From: Vibrio cholerae
GTDB lineage: Bacteria; Actinomycetota; Actinomycetes; Actinomycetales; Micrococcaceae
Assembly: GCA_009728235.1 (NCBI GenBank)
Contig: WNZI01000002.1
Location: 1-64,000 of the forward strand
Reading direction: 5' to 3'
Length of the DNA: 64,000 nt
Each line of letters starts with the position of its first letter. The first letter of the stretch is position 1. Of the stretch, positions 43,720 to 56,208 are shown one piece after another. The notes beneath the pieces were generated by a model. The model did no database searches. It was given only the letters and a program-made list of their open reading frames with translations, and had not been told where the DNA came from. A program made the position numbers and the translations under genes.

Positions 43720-45066
43720 CAGTTCTCTTCCTGCGTTGTGCTGCTCAGTGGTGTCGGGCTGTGCCGGGGCTGCGTGCCGGTCACCTTGGACCCGTGGGTT
43801 CCGAGTTCCGCCGCTGCCGCATCGGCGAGTGCCTCCGATTCGGAGTGCGCGTCGAGGGCGGAGGCCAGTGCGGCGTTGCCGGAGCCGGGCTCGTTCTTCT
43901 CCGCCAGCAGCAGCGTGATGAAGCGGTCGAAGAGGTACGCCGAATCGTGGGGACCGGCCGCGGCTTCCGGGTGGTACTGGACCGAGAACGCGGGCAGGTC
44001 CAGGCACGCCAACCCCTCGACGACGTCGTCATTGAGGCTCACATGGCTCACCTCGACCCGCCCGTAGGACCCGGCGGGCGCCTCGACCGCGCCGTCCAGC
44101 GGAGCATCGACGGCGAAGCCGTGGTTCTGCGACGTGATCTCGACCTTGCCGGTCCGCCGATCCAGGACCGGCTGGTTGATCCCGCGGTGCCCGTAGCGGA
44201 GCTTGTAGGTCCCGAACCCGAGTGCGCGTCCCAGGATCTGGTTGCCGAAGCAGATACCGAAGAACGGGATGCGCTCGTCGAGGACACGCCGGAGGAGGTC
44301 CACCTGCGCGTCAGCCGTCGCCGGATCGCCCGGACCGTTGGACATGAAGACTCCGTCGGGCCGGACGGCCACGACGTCGTCGAAGGAGGCTCCGGCCGGC
44401 AGGACCACGGTGCGCACGCCGCGCTGGGCGAAATGCTTGGGTGTCATGGCCTTGATGCCGAGGTCCAGGGCCGCGATCGTGGCGACGGTCTCCCCCGTCC
44501 AGCCGTGGTCGGCCGGTTCGACGACGTATGTCTCGTCGATGCTGACCTCCTCTGCGAGGCGGCGCCGCCATGGCCGGCTGCGCGAGGACCTTCTCGACCA
44601 GCTGCTCGGTGGAGAGGGACGCCTCGGCTCCCGAGAAGATCCCGGCCCGCATGGCGCCGCGCTCCCTCAGGTGCCGTGTGATGGCGCGCGTGTCGACACC
44701 CTCGATCCCGACGACGCCCTGCTCGCGCAGCTGGTCGTCGAGGCTCTGCTCGGAGCGCCAGTTCGACGGCCTGCGGGCCGCGTCGCGGATGATGTAGCCG
44801 GCCACCCAGATGCGCCGGGACTCGGCATCGTCCGCGTTGACGCCCGTGTTACCGATGTGCGGTGCCGTCTGGACGACGAGCTGGCGCGCGTAGGACGGAT
44901 CGGTGATGGTCTCCTGGTAGCCGGTCATCCCGGTGGCGAAGACGGCCTCTCCCAGTGCGGTGCCCTCGGAGCCGTAGGAACGGCCGCGGAAGGTCCGGCC
45001 GTCCTCGAGCACGAGCACCGCGGGTGCCTGTCGGTTGGTCTGTGCCGTGGTCGGAGCGAGGCTCAC
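43719..45066 (-). CDS. carA: Carbamoyl-phosphate synthase small subunit, frameshifted
   Basis: The N-terminal half from GTG 45066 is normal ([60 protein letters not shown]) up to VLAQPAMA. The rest continues in another frame: [20 protein letters not shown], then [15 protein letters not shown], glutaminase Cys in [14 protein letters not shown] and His in [12 protein letters not shown], ending at 43719. The junction lies at a GGCGCC hexamer (44561-44566); two missing bases would restore about 400 residues. CarA supplies ammonia from glutamine. A sequence error is the likely cause. Confidence 0.9.
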
Positions 45067-45623
45067 TGCTGTTCCCTGCCTTCGGGGGTCGGTGGATTTC
45101 GGTGGTTCAGCGATGGGGTGGACGGGTCCGGCGCGTCGGCCGGCACGAGCGCCGCGACGGCGGCCACGAGCTGTGCCTTCGAGGCGGCGTGGCGCGTCCG
45201 GAACCCGGTGTCGACGCGTTCGGTGCCCAGGCGCCAGGTGATCACGACGAGGCCTTCCTTCTCGACGAACTTGCCCGTCATGCCACTGGCGAGGTGCACC
45301 GCGGTGAGGTCGGCGCGGGGGATGTAGACGGTGCGGGCTCCCGAGCGGGTGATCAGCAGACCGCCGGCATGGACGGCGGCCACCGCGTTTCCGCGAAGGC
45401 CCAGCCCGTGCACCGCGATGCGATCGAGCCAGTCCCCCGCGGTGGTCGTCGCGACGTACTGCCCCTCGGCCTCGAAGAGTGCGGGTCCGGGGTCCGCCGG
45501 TGCCTGCGGGGGCGCGGGGACGTCGGCCTGCCGCCGGAGCCGGTTCCGCCAGCCCAGGCCCATCAGCGCCACGACGACGAGGATGATGGCTATGGTCAGG
45601 GCCACCCAGCCTAGATATTCCAT
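45063..45623 (-). CDS. Membrane-anchored PH-like protein of the pyr operon
   Basis: The 186-residue product starts [20 protein letters not shown]: an N-terminal membrane helix at about residues 5-25, a short Arg-rich turn, a proline-rich linker ([14 protein letters not shown]) and a cytoplasmic domain of beta strands ([60 protein letters not shown]). That order suggests a PH-like fold. It is always found between pyrC and carA in relatives, but its role is unknown. ATG 45623 overlaps the pyrC end, and its stop overlaps the carA start (GTGA). Confidence 0.8.
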   Translation of the reverse strand: MEYLGWVALTIAIILVVVALMGLGWRNRLRRQADVPAPPQAPADPGPALFEAEGQYVATTTAGDWLDRIAVHGLGLRGNAVAAVHAGGLLITRSGARTVYIPRADLTAVHLASGMTGKFVEKEGLVVITWRLGTERVDTGFRTRHAASKAQLVAAVAALVPADAPDPSTPSLNHRNPPTPEGREQQ

Positions 45624-46977
45624 GCCGGCACCTCCGTCGACGCTGCGGCGGATCCGCGCGGGGTGGCGAGGCGTCCCTCGAGGACGGTGGGGTGTCCCCC
45701 GTAGAAGGTCGCCCGCACGCTGCCGGGCAGCTCGAGCCCGCGAAAGGGGCTGTTGCGGCCCTTCGTGGCCATGGTCGCGGGATCGACCGTCCACCGCGCG
45801 GCAGGATCGACCAGGATGAGGTTGGCCGGCTCGCCGGCGGCCAGCGGACGGCCCTGGTGCCCGAGCCGGCCGATCCGGGCCGGGGTCACCGACGTGACCC
45901 GGGCGAAGCCCTCCCAGTCGAGCAGTCCCGTCTCCACCATGGCGTGCTGCACCACGGACAGCGCGGTCTCGAGGCCCGTCATGCCCATGGCAGCCTGGGC
46001 CCACTCGCACTCCTTGTGTTCGCTGGGATGCGGTGCGTGGTCGGTTCCGACGACGTCGATCGTCCCGTCGGCCAGAGCTGACCGCAGCGCCTGCACGTCC
46101 TCCGACGTGCGCAGAGGCGGATTGACCTTGTAGACGGGGTCGTAGCTGCGCACCAGTTCGTCGGTCAGCAGCAGGTGGTGAGGTGTGACCTCGGCCGTGA
46201 CGTCGATGCCGCGCGCCTTGGCCCAGCGGATGATCTCCACCGATCCGGCCGTGGACACGTGGCACACATGCAGCCGGGACCCCACGTGCTGAGCCAGCAG
46301 GACGTCTCGGGCGATGATGCTCTCCTCGGCCACGGCCGGCCAGCCCGTCAGACCCAGGACGGCCGAGACGTTCCCCTCGTTCATCTGGGCGCCTCCGTCA
46401 GGCGCGGCTCCTGGGCGTGCTGCGCGATCACGCCGTCGAACGCCTTGACATACTCGAGGGCACGGCGCATCAGCACCGGGTCGTGGACGCAGACGCCGTC
46501 GTCGGAGAAGACGCGGACGGACGCACGTGACTCGGCCATCGCCCCGAGCTCCGCGAGGCGTTCGCCGCCGAGACCGACGGTCACGGCGCCGACGGGACGG
46601 ACCTCGACCCACCCCGAGGCGAGACCGAGACGGTACACCTGCTCCACAACTCCGGCAGTGTCTGCGACGGGCGAGCTGTTGGCCATGGCGTGGATCGCGG
46701 TGAATCCGCCCAGTGCCGCTGCCCGCGAGCCGGTCTCGACGGTCTCGGCATCCTCCCGGCCCGGTTCGCGGAGGTGCGTATGGAGGTCGACCATCCCGGG
46801 CAGCGCGACGAGCCCCTCGGCGTCGACGGTCTCGACGCCGGCGGCCGCCTCGCTCGCTGCGGACGGCCCGACGGCGGCGATGACGCCGTTCCGGAGCAGG
46901 AGGTCCTGCGCGGCCCCGCCGAGGATCGCAGCCTTCAGGATGAGGTACTCGGTGGGCGTGCTGGCATCGGTGGTCAC
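45611..46977 (-). CDS. pyrC: Dihydroorotase, frameshifted in the middle
   Basis: The N-terminal part from GTG 46977 is a normal class I dihydroorotase: [20 protein letters not shown] (metal site) and [20 protein letters not shown], up to EPRLTEAPR. The C-terminal half continues in another frame with [64 protein letters not shown] and the end VPAWNI at 45611. The switch is at a GGCGCC hexamer (46388-46393); one missing base restores about 455 residues. The enzyme closes carbamoyl aspartate to dihydroorotate. Its start overlaps the pyrB stop (GTGA). Confidence 0.9.
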
Positions 46978-48011
46978 TGTGCAGGGCCTTCCGGGGTGGT
47001 GGGGCTCGATCGTGGAGGATCCGACGGAGCATCGGACGGTCCGTCGTCGTGCTGGTCCCCGGACAGCAGCAGGTAGAGCGCCGCCATCCGGACCGAGACG
47101 CCGTTGCGTACCTGTGCGAGGACGGTGGACCGGGGAGAGTCGGCTGCCGCGGAGGAGATCTCCAGCCCGCGGTTCATGGGTCCGGGGTGCATGATCACGG
47201 TGTCGTCCAGGCCCATGGTGTCGAGCAGGGCGAGGCGGCCGTCGTCGAACCCCCAACGCCGCGAGTACTCCCGCGTGGAGGGGAAGAAGGCGGCGTTCAT
47301 ACGCTCGGCCTTGGCAGTCTCAGCATCATCACGGCGTCGGGCCGCTGGGCGAGGGCGTCGTCGAGGTTGTAGAAGACGGTGCAGGGCCAGGCGCGACGCG
47401 ACGGGGAGGAGCGTCGGCGGCCCCGCGAGCAGGACCTCCGCGCCGAGCGTTGTGAGGAGCCAGACGTTCGAGCGGGCCACCCGGGAGTGGAGGACGTCCC
47501 CGACGATCAGTACCTTCATCCCCGCCAGCGTGGTGCCCGTGGAGGGTGTGCCCCCGAGCCGTGCCCAGTGCCGACGGAGGGTGAAGGCGTCGAGCAGCGC
47601 CTGAGTGGGGTGCTCGTGCGTGCCGTCCCCCGCGTTCACGACGGCCGCATCGATCCATCCTGAGGCCGCGAGCCGTGCGGGTGCACCGGAGGCCGGATGA
47701 CGGATGACGACGGCGTCGGCGCTCATCGCCTCGAGCGTCTGCGCCGTGTCCTTCAGTGATTCGCCCTTCGAGACCGACGAACCCTTCACGGCGAAGTTGA
47801 TGACATCGGCGGACAATCGCTTGGCGGCCGCCTCGAACGAGATGCGCGTGCGTGTCGAGTCCTCGAAGAACAGATTGACCACGGTGCGTCCGCGCAGCGC
47901 GGGGAGCTTCTTGATCTCACGCCGGCCCACCGCTGCCATCTCCTCGGCGACATCGAGCAGCCGGAGCGCGTTCGGTGCCGACAGGTCCTGCGTGCTGAGC
48001 AGGTGCTTCAC
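46974..48011 (-). CDS. pyrB: Aspartate carbamoyltransferase catalytic chain, short out-of-frame patch
   Basis: The ATCase is normal up to [13 protein letters not shown]: it has [20 protein letters not shown] (carbamoyl-phosphate site), [12 protein letters not shown] and [20 protein letters not shown]. It is normal again from [20 protein letters not shown] through [15 protein letters not shown]. Between about 47395 and 47312 the real sequence ([24 protein letters not shown]) is in another frame. Two compensating indels near those points explain the patch. The C-terminal 20 residues are hydrophilic. PyrB commits carbamoyl phosphate to pyrimidines. Start GTG 48011, overlapping pyrR. Confidence 0.9.
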   Translation of the reverse strand: MKHLLSTQDLSAPNALRLLDVAEEMAAVGRREIKKLPALRGRTVVNLFFEDSTRTRISFEAAAKRLSADVINFAVKGSSVSKGESLKDTAQTLEAMSADAVVIRHPASGAPARLAASGWIDAAVVNAGDGTHEHPTQALLDAFTLRRHWARLGGTPSTGTTLAGMKVLIVGDVLHSRVARSNVWLLTTLGAEVLLAGPPTLLPVASRLALHRLLQPRRRPRPAARRRDDAETAKAERMNAAFFPSTREYSRRWGFDDGRLALLDTMGLDDTVIMHPGPMNRGLEISSAAADSPRSTVLAQVRNGVSVRMAALYLLLSGDQHDDGPSDAPSDPPRSSPTTPEGPAQ

Positions 48012-48595
48012 GCCCGATCCTCGATGACGACCTCGTTGACCGCGGATCCGCCGATCAGGTCGATCTCCGCAAGATGCACGCGAACGCGTTCGCGCGACGA
48101 CGTCGGCAGGTTCTTGCCGACGTGGTCCGCCCGGATCGGCAGTTCCCGGTGGCCCCGGTCCACGAGGACCGCCAGCCGGACGAAGCGCGGCCGTCCGAGG
48201 TCGGCGAGGGCATCCAGGGCCGCCCGGATGGTCCGTCCCGAGTAGAGGACGTCGTCCACGAGGACCACGACCTTGTCGTCGATGCCGGACGGCGGGAGCT
48301 GCGTCGCAAGGGGCGAGCGGGTGGGGTTGCGCCGGAGGTCATCCCGGTACATCGTCACATCGAGCTGACCCGTGATGAGGTCCGGGTCGACGCTGGCATC
48401 GACGGCGGCGATCTTCATCGCGAGCCTCTGCGCCAGGGGGAAGCCCCTGCGCGGTATGCCGAGGAGGACGAGGTCACGGGAGCCCTTGTTCGCTTCGAGG
48501 ATCTCGTGGGCGATACGCGTCAGTGCGCGGTCTATGTCTGCTTCTGCGAGAACAACGCGCTTGTGGATGCCGGATTCTGAGGCAGGCACGGTCAT
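48008..48595 (-). CDS. pyrR: Bifunctional pyr operon regulator / uracil phosphoribosyltransferase
   Basis: The 195-residue protein has the PRTase fold with PyrR features: [54 protein letters not shown] and the PRPP motif [20 protein letters not shown]. PyrR binds pyr mRNA when UMP is abundant and also has weak uracil phosphoribosyltransferase activity. The ATG at 48595 follows aaggagg. A CCAGTGAGGC element lies just before that ribosome binding site (48616-48626), where PyrR itself probably binds. First gene of pyrR-pyrB-pyrC-PH-carA-carB-pyrF. Confidence 0.96.
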   Translation of the reverse strand: MTVPASESGIHKRVVLAEADIDRALTRIAHEILEANKGSRDLVLLGIPRRGFPLAQRLAMKIAAVDASVDPDLITGQLDVTMYRDDLRRNPTRSPLATQLPPSGIDDKVVVLVDDVLYSGRTIRAALDALADLGRPRFVRLAVLVDRGHRELPIRADHVGKNLPTSSRERVRVHLAEIDLIGGSAVNEVVIEDRA

Positions 48596-48615
48596 AACAC
48601 GCTTCCTCCTTCCCC

Positions 48616-48626
48616 GCCTCACTGGA
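48616..48626 (-). promoter_or_regulatory. PyrR-binding loop ahead of pyrR
   Basis: On the minus strand the leader reads TCCAGTGAGGC followed within a few bases by GGGGAAGGAGG, the pyrR ribosome binding site. CCAG-purine-GAGGC is the known PyrR recognition loop. In mycobacteria such an element near the start codon acts by translational repression. No attenuator hairpin with a T-run is visible here, which also favours that mode. Confidence 0.7.
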
Positions 48627-48691
48627 CGGAATTTAAAGGCTGGTTGCGCCTCCAAAACTACCACAGCGCCGGTTGCACCTAGGGTTGCAGC

Positions 48692-49989
48692 ATGGCTATG
48701 AACAACCAGGGGGCGCGCCCGCGCGGCCCCCAGTGGAACGGTACCCGGGGCTACCCGCAGTCGCCCGAGAGCCACGAGCAGTCCGTCGCTCATGCAGGCT
48801 GGTGGAGTGCAAGCACGGCGAAGCACCACCACTCGACGCCCACCCGCACCAGCGGTCATGCGTTCCACCCGGTGTGGAACCGGCCTGCCCCACGTCGCGG
48901 CGGGGTGCTCAACGTCCTGCTCGTCATCCTCGCGGCGCTCGTCGTCGCAGGGGTCCTGCTGCTGCTCTCGCTCTCACTCGGACCGTCGGCTTTTCTGCTC
49001 TGCGGCATCCTCGCCCTCGTACCCCTGGTCATCTGCCTGCTGGGCCTGCGCTGGATCGATCGCTGGGACCCGGAACCACGCGGTGCCCTGCTCTTCGCTT
49101 TCCTCTGGGGTGCGGGAGCATCCGTCGCGGTCACCCTGCTGCTGGGCAGCTACGTGGTGGAGCTCCTGGGCGAGGCCCTGACCACCACCTCACCCGAGGT
49201 CATCGGGCCGGTCCTGCAGGCGCCGCTCGTCGAGGAGTTCGCCAAGGGCCTCGGTGTCCTCATCCTCGTGTACACCCGGCGCAGCCACTTCGACGGTCCC
49301 GTCGACGGCATCGTCTACGCCGGAACGGTCGCAGCGGGCTTCGCCTTCACCGAGAACATCCTCTACTTCGGCTCCGCCGTCGTGGAATCGGGCACGGCCG
49401 GCGCCCTGGTCAGTGTCTTCATCCTGCGGGGGCTCTTCTCGCCCTTCGCGCACGTCATGTTCACCTCCCTGCTCGGCTTCGTCCTCGGCCTCGCGCTCAG
49501 TCGTGGAGGCGGCAATGGCCGGATCCTCGGCGCCTTCGTCGTCGGGCTTCTCCCGGCGATGGCAGGTCACATGCTCTGGAACGGCGGCACGCTCGTCCTG
49601 TTCCACGACTTCTTCCTGTTCTACGTCGTCGTCCAGGTGCCGTTGTTCATCGCCGCCGTGATAGCCGTCGTGCTCCTCCGCCGCTCCGAACGGCGCCTGA
49701 CCGAGGCGCGCCTCGGCGACTATGCCCGCGCGGCTGGTTCACTGCCGAGGAGGTGCACATGCTCGCCACCCGTCCGGGTCGGTCGCAGGCGCTGGCCTGG
49801 GCCCGGTCCGTGGGTGCCGGGCAGGACATGCGCGCCTTCATCCGCACGGGCGCGCGCATCGCCTACACGCGGCAGCGCATGCTGGGTGGGCGCCGCGACG
49901 CCGACTACGCAGCTGAGGAGCGGAGCCTGCTGGAGGAAGCGACGCAGCGCCGAGCGAGGATCTTCCAGCTCGCCTCCGCCGCGCGCTGA
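48692..49989 (+). CDS. PrsW-family intramembrane protease, frameshifted near the end
   Basis: The protein begins at ATG 48692 with a hydrophilic, His/Pro-rich cytoplasmic tail of about 65 residues. It then has eight or so helices with the PrsW motifs: [20 protein letters not shown] (EE-x-x-K), [29 protein letters not shown] and [12 protein letters not shown]. Near 49730 the frame switches; the true end ([40 protein letters not shown]) stops at 49989. One missing G restores about 432 residues. PrsW proteases cleave anti-sigma factors in the membrane. The gene lies divergent to pyrR and convergent with nusB. Confidence 0.85.
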
Positions 49990-50006
49990 CCCTGGCCCGA
50001 CAAACA

Positions 50007-50040
50007 GCTGTGGCGGGTGTCCGAGGACACCCGCCACAGC
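50007..50040. terminator. Perfect 16-bp hairpin between prsW-like gene and nusB
   Basis: GCTGTGGCGGGTGTCC (50007-50022) and GGACACCCGCCACAGC (50025-50040) form a perfect 16-bp stem around GA. It lies between two convergent stop codons, so it can end transcription from both sides. On the minus strand it is preceded by nusB. Confidence 0.75.
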
Positions 50041-50059
50041 ACGACGGCCCGCGGAAGGG

Positions 50060-50469
50060 CTACGCGAGCAGGGTCGGCTTGAGCTGCTGCAGCCGGCCGA
50101 GGAGTCCGTTCACGAACTTCGGGGACTCGTCGGTGGAGAGCATCTTGGCGAGCTCGACGGCCTCACTGACCGCGACGCCGTCCGGCACGTCGTCGTTGTA
50201 GAGGAGCTCCCAGCTGCCGATCCGCAGGATCATGAGGTCCACCGCCGGCATGCGGTCCAGCGTCCAGCCCTGCGAATACGTGCTCAGGAACTCGTCGATC
50301 TGCTCCCGGCGTTCCAGGACGCCTTCGACGACGTCCACCGTGTAGTCCGCGATGACCATGTCCGTCTTCTCACGGCGCGCGCGGATGACCTCGAGCGCCG
50401 GCATGTCCCGCTGGGTCGACTCGAAGAGGATGTCCAGGGCCCGGCGCCGGCCTTGCTGCGTGCACTCAC
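50060..50469 (-). CDS. nusB: Transcription antitermination factor NusB, frameshifted at the start
   Basis: The main frame gives [40 protein letters not shown] and [51 protein letters not shown]: a typical NusB. The open frame extends upstream to 50494 with unlikely residues. A better start is GTG 50469, overlapping the efp stop (GTGA) and reading MSARSKAR, after which one missing C at the GGCGCC hexamer (50443-50448) leads into RRALDILF. With that repair the protein has about 137 residues. NusB binds boxA RNA with NusE in rRNA antitermination. Confidence 0.88.
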
Positions 50470-51029
50470 TCGTTGACGCGTCCCAGGTACTCACCGGTCC
50501 GGGTGTCGACCTTGACCTTGGTGCCGTTGCCCAGGAACAGGGGGACCTGGATCTCGTGCCCGGTCTCCACGGTGGCCGGCTTGGTGCCGCCGGTGGAGCG
50601 GTCGCCCTGCAGCCCGGGCTCCGTGTAGGTGATCTCCAGGGTCACGGACGCCGGGAGTTCGACGTACAGAGGGGACCCCTCGTGCATGGCGATCGTGGCC
50701 ATCTGGCTCTCGAGCATGAAGTTCGCGGCGTTGCCGACCGTCTTGCCGGGCACGGTGATCTGGTCGTAGTCGGTGGTGTCCATGAAGACGAAGTCCTCAC
50801 CGTCCTTGTACAGGTACTGGTAGTCACGGCGGTCGACGGTGGCCGTCTCGATCTTCAGTCCCGCGTTGAAGGTCTTGTCGACGACCTTGCCCGAGAGGAT
50901 GTTGCGAAGCTTCGTGCGGACGAAGGCGCCACCCTTGCCGGGCTTGACGTGCTGGAATTCGAGGACGTTCCAGAGATTGCCTTCGAGCTTCAGCACAGTG
51001 CCGTTCTTGATGTCGTTCGTGGTCGCCAC
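50466..51029 (-). CDS. efp: Translation elongation factor P
   Basis: The 187-residue protein has three beta-barrel domains. The N-terminal KOW-like domain carries the tip loop [20 protein letters not shown] with the functional lysine, and the middle and end OB domains include [20 protein letters not shown] and [23 protein letters not shown] relieves ribosome stalling at proline runs. I see no gene for a lysine-modifying enzyme in the window. Start GTG 51029 with a gaaa-rich upstream region. It lies between aroB and nusB as usual. Confidence 0.97.
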   Translation of the reverse strand: MATTNDIKNGTVLKLEGNLWNVLEFQHVKPGKGGAFVRTKLRNILSGKVVDKTFNAGLKIETATVDRRDYQYLYKDGEDFVFMDTTDYDQITVPGKTVGNAANFMLESQMATIAMHEGSPLYVELPASVTLEITYTEPGLQGDRSTGGTKPATVETGHEIQVPLFLGNGTKVKVDTRTGEYLGRVNE

Positions 51030-51176
51030 AGATTCACTTTCGTCGGTTTCGCGGATGGATGGGCCGGCCGAGGCACAGCGGGCGCGCGGAAGCGCGCCAA
51101 AAGTCCAGATCCCAGTCTACCCTCTGCGGCGCGCAGGCCGATCGGCCGGACCGGGCGTCGGGTCGGTGGCCGACCG

Positions 51177-52847
<1,671 letters not shown>

Positions 52848-52848
<1 letters not shown>

Positions 52849-54056
52849 CAGGCTCCGGCGGAGCCGAGGAACTCCGGGATGTTCTCGAGATAGCTCCGCA
52901 GGTTCCGTGCGGTCTCTGCCAGGGAGTCCCCGCCGAACTTCTCGGTGACCGCTTCGGCGAGCACCAGTGCCGTCATGGCCTCGGCGACGACCCCGGCTGC
53001 CGGAACGGCGCACACGTCCGAGCGCTGGTGGTGCGCGCGTGCTGCGGCTCCCGTGCTGACGTCCACGGTGCGCAGGGCGCGCGGGACGGTCGCGATGGGT
53101 TTCATGGCCGCTCGGACCCGGAGCACGTCGCCGATGCTCATGCCGCCCTCGATCCCCCCTGCTCGATTACTGGCCCGGGCGATCTTGCCGTCCCCGTTCC
53201 GGACGATCTCGTCGTGTGCGGCGGTCCCCCGCCGGGCAGCCGTCTCGAAGCCGTCACCGACCTCGACTCCCTTGATGGCCTGGATGCCCATCAGCGCGGC
53301 GGCGAGGCGCGAATCGAGCCGTCGGTCCCAGTGCACGTAGCTGCCCAGTCCCGGTGGCAGCCCGTAGGCGACGACCTCGACGACGCCGCCGAGCGTCTCG
53401 CCCTCCTTGTGGGCGGCGTCGACCTCGGCGACCATCGCGTCCGAGGTGTCCCGGTGGAAGCAGCGCAGCGGGTCGGCGTCGAGCGCGATGACATCGGTCG
53501 GCCGGGGCAGGGGTGCGTCCTCGGGTACCGAGACGGATGCGATGGAGACGGTGTGGCTGACGAGCCGGATGCCGAGTCCCTCCAGGAACTTCGCGGCGAC
53601 CGTTCCGAGGGCCACCCGCGTGGCCGTCTCGCGTGCACTCGCCCGTTCGAGCACCGGACGGGCCTCCTCGAAGCCGTACTTCTGCATCCCGGTGAAGTCC
53701 GCGTGGCCCGGGCGGGGCCTCGTCAGTGGAGCGTTGCGGGCGGATGCCGCGAGCTCGGCGGAGTCGTCCTCCCCGAGCGGGTCGGCGGACATGATCTTCT
53801 CCCACTTCGGCCACTCCGTGTTCGCGACCTCGATGGCGACCGGACCGCCCTGCGTGAGTCCGTGCCGCACTCCGCCGATGATGCGGACCTGGTCCTGCTC
53901 GAACTTCATCCGGGCGCCCCGGCCGTATCCCAACCGGCGCCGGGCGAGGGCCTCCTGGATGTCGATGCTCGTGATGCCCACTCCCGCGGGCATTCCCTCG
54001 ATGATCCCGACCACGGCGGGGCCGTGCGATTCTCCTGCCGTCAACCAACGCAACAT
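52848..54056 (-). CDS. aroC: Chorismate synthase
   Basis: The 402-residue enzyme starts [20 protein letters not shown] at ATG 54056, the family's first signature. Further signatures are [57 protein letters not shown], and the end signature [20 protein letters not shown]. It uses reduced FMN to form chorismate from EPSP. The longer frame to 54089 is not needed. It is intact and lies between aroE and aroK in an operon. Confidence 0.97.
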
Positions 54057-54088
54057 GACGTCCATACTGCCATGCAGGACGGGAGGCA

Positions 54089-54976
54089 TCAGCGCCGGGC
54101 TACGCCCACGGCGTCACACATCGCACCCAGCACCGGGGTGCGGTCCTGCGGGACCTCGGGGAAGAAGAGCCGCACCTGCTCCACGGCCTGGTGCAGGAGC
54201 ATGTCGAGGCCGGGTACGATCGTCCCGCCGGCAGCCTCCCAGGCGGCGGCGACTGCGCTCGGCCAGGGATCGTAGGCCACGTCGAGCAGGGTTCCGTCGG
54301 TCCTGAAGCGGGAGCCGTCGGAGAGGTCGGCGGCCAGCGGATCGGCGGCGCGGGGCGGGAGCGTGGACACGACGACGTCGGCGTCCCGGAGCGCACCGGC
54401 TGCCTGCCGCCACTGACCGAGCTCCACCGCGACACCCAATGCCGCTCCGATCCGCACCAGATCCGCCGCCGCACCAGGACGCCGGACCAGTACGCACACA
54501 CCGGACGCACCGAGGTCGGCGAGGCCCGCGACAGCGGCGGCAGCCGTCCCGCCGCCTCCGAGGATGACTGCCCGTTCCGGCCGGCGCACACCTGCTCCCG
54601 CCAGGGCGTTCGCCACACCGGCGACGTCGGTGTTGTGCCCGACGAGCCGTGCGGGGGCTCCGCCTCCCCCGCTGATGACCAGGGTGTTCACCACCCCGAG
54701 CACGCGCGCGAGGTCCGAGGTGTCATCGGCCAGGCGGGCGACGGCGGCCTTCAGCGGCATGGTGACGGACAGTCCCCGCCACCGGGGATCCCGCCTCACG
54801 TCGCCGACGAAGCCCTCCAGCGTGGCCTCCTCGACCTCGACGGCCACGTAGTCGCACTCGATGCCCAGCAGGCGGTAGGCGGCTGCATGCAGCAGGGGCG
54901 ACTTCGAGTGTCCGATCGGCGAGCCGATCACCGCGGCGCGGAACCCTGGTCCCGCCATCGGGTGCTGCGGGAGCAC
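54089..54976 (-). CDS. aroE: Shikimate dehydrogenase
   Basis: The 295-residue protein has the substrate site [38 protein letters not shown] (lysine of the catalytic pair) and [15 protein letters not shown] (aspartate), and a dinucleotide-binding motif [20 protein letters not shown]. It ends [16 protein letters not shown]. It reduces 3-dehydroshikimate with NADPH. The start at GTG 54976 abuts the mltG stop codon (TAGGTG), or it could be the in-frame ATG six codons later ([10 protein letters not shown]). Intact. Confidence 0.93.
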   Translation of the reverse strand: MLPQHPMAGPGFRAAVIGSPIGHSKSPLLHAAAYRLLGIECDYVAVEVEEATLEGFVGDVRRDPRWRGLSVTMPLKAAVARLADDTSDLARVLGVVNTLVISGGGGAPARLVGHNTDVAGVANALAGAGVRRPERAVILGGGGTAAAAVAGLADLGASGVCVLVRRPGAAADLVRIGAALGVAVELGQWRQAAGALRDADVVVSTLPPRAADPLAADLSDGSRFRTDGTLLDVAYDPWPSAVAAAWEAAGGTIVPGLDMLLHQAVEQVRLFFPEVPQDRTPVLGAMCDAVGVARR

Positions 54977-56208
54977 CTACTCGCACCGACCAGCGTTGGC
55001 TGCGCACCAGGTGTCGTACTCGGCGACGTAGCGGAGGTGCTCGGCGTACGTCTCCGAGAACTTCGTCTCCTTCGTGTCCAGGTCGACGGTCACCCAGAAG
55101 TAGAAGGGCACGTTCGCCGGATTCACCGTGGCGTCGATGGCCTCGTCGCTCGGGGAACCGATCGGCCCCTCGGGCAGTCCGGGGTTGGCGAAGGTATTGT
55201 ACGGGTTCGAGGTGTCCGCCTTCTCCTCGGGAGTCAGCTGGTAGGTCCGCTTGCCCAGGCCGTAGGCGACCGTGGCATCGGACTGCAGCAGGCCGTTGGT
55301 CTCGGTATTGCCGGGAGTGAGCCGGTTGTTGATGGCGCCCGCCACCGTCGCGTAGTCTCCCTCTCCGGCTTCGGCCTGGACGATGCTCGCTATGGTGAGG
55401 ATCCGGTACTGCTCCGCCGGGTCGGTCACGCCGTCCTCGGTGAGCCGATCGGTCGTCGCCTTCACCATCTCGGTGATGATCTCCGGCGCGGTCGCCTCGA
55501 CGTCGAAGCGGTATTCGCCCGGATGCAGGTAACCCTCCAGGGACAGTGCCTGTGCTGGAAGGCCGAACTGCGTCGGGTCCGCTGCGAGGGCGTCGAACTC
55601 CGCCCTCGGGATACCCGTGGACGTGCTCAGGATGTCGAACACCTCGCCCTGCCTGAGGTCGCGGGCGACGGCGGCGTAGGACACGAGGGACGGATCGGCG
55701 CCCAGCAGCGCCTCGGCGGCGGCGGCGGAGGACATCTGGAGGCGCATCTCGTATTCACCGGGCTGGACCTCACGGCCATCGGCGATCGCGGCCAGTGCTG
55801 CGACGAAGGTGTCGGAGTCGGCGACGATGTCCGCACTCTCCAATCCGTTGCCGATCACGAGCGCCCCTGCACCCTCGGTCACCTCGAAGACGGTCTCGGC
55901 TCCTCCCGGCCCGGCATAGTCCGTGACGTCGTTCAGTCCGAGGAAGTCGCGCAGCATGAGGGCCGCACCGTAGACCGTCCCGGCGAAGAGGAGCAGAACC
56001 ACGAGCATGACCACGGTGCGGCGGAGGCGCTGCGCTGCTTGGCCTTCGACGGCGGGCGGCGGCGACCCCGGCGGGGAGTGTCCTGCGCGGCGAAGAATTC
56101 CTCGACGTTCTCGGGATGGTCGTATCCGTCGTCGTCATAGTGCTCGTCGATGGAAGGCGTATCCTCTGAATCATGGGGGGCAGTGGAATGGCGCGAGTGG
56201 TTGTTCAC
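54977..56208 (-). CDS. mltG: Endolytic murein transglycosylase, frameshifted near the N-terminus
   Basis: The start GTG 56208 gives a cytoplasmic acidic tail (DSEDTPSIDEHYDDDGYDHP, ENVEEFFAAQDTPRRGRRRP). The membrane helix follows in another frame: VVMLVVLLLFAGTVYGAALM. The YceG domain has FEVTEGAGALVIGNGLESAD, GYLHPGEYRFDVEATAPEII, VQAEAGEGDYATVAGAINNR (catalytic E), TVAYGLGKRTYQLTPEEK and YNTFANPGLPEGPIGSPSDE. The switch near 56025 would be repaired by one base, giving an intended GGCGCC. MltG ends glycan chains during wall growth. GTGA overlap with ruvX. Confidence 0.92.

Noticed and set aside
48692-50476. 594-codon reading of the PrsW-like gene running into nusB
   Set aside because: The tail after about 49730 is a frameshift artefact; the true C-terminus lies in another frame ending at 49989.
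54191-56140. 649-codon open frame opposite aroE and mltG
   Set aside because: Antisense shadow of two recognised genes; no motif.
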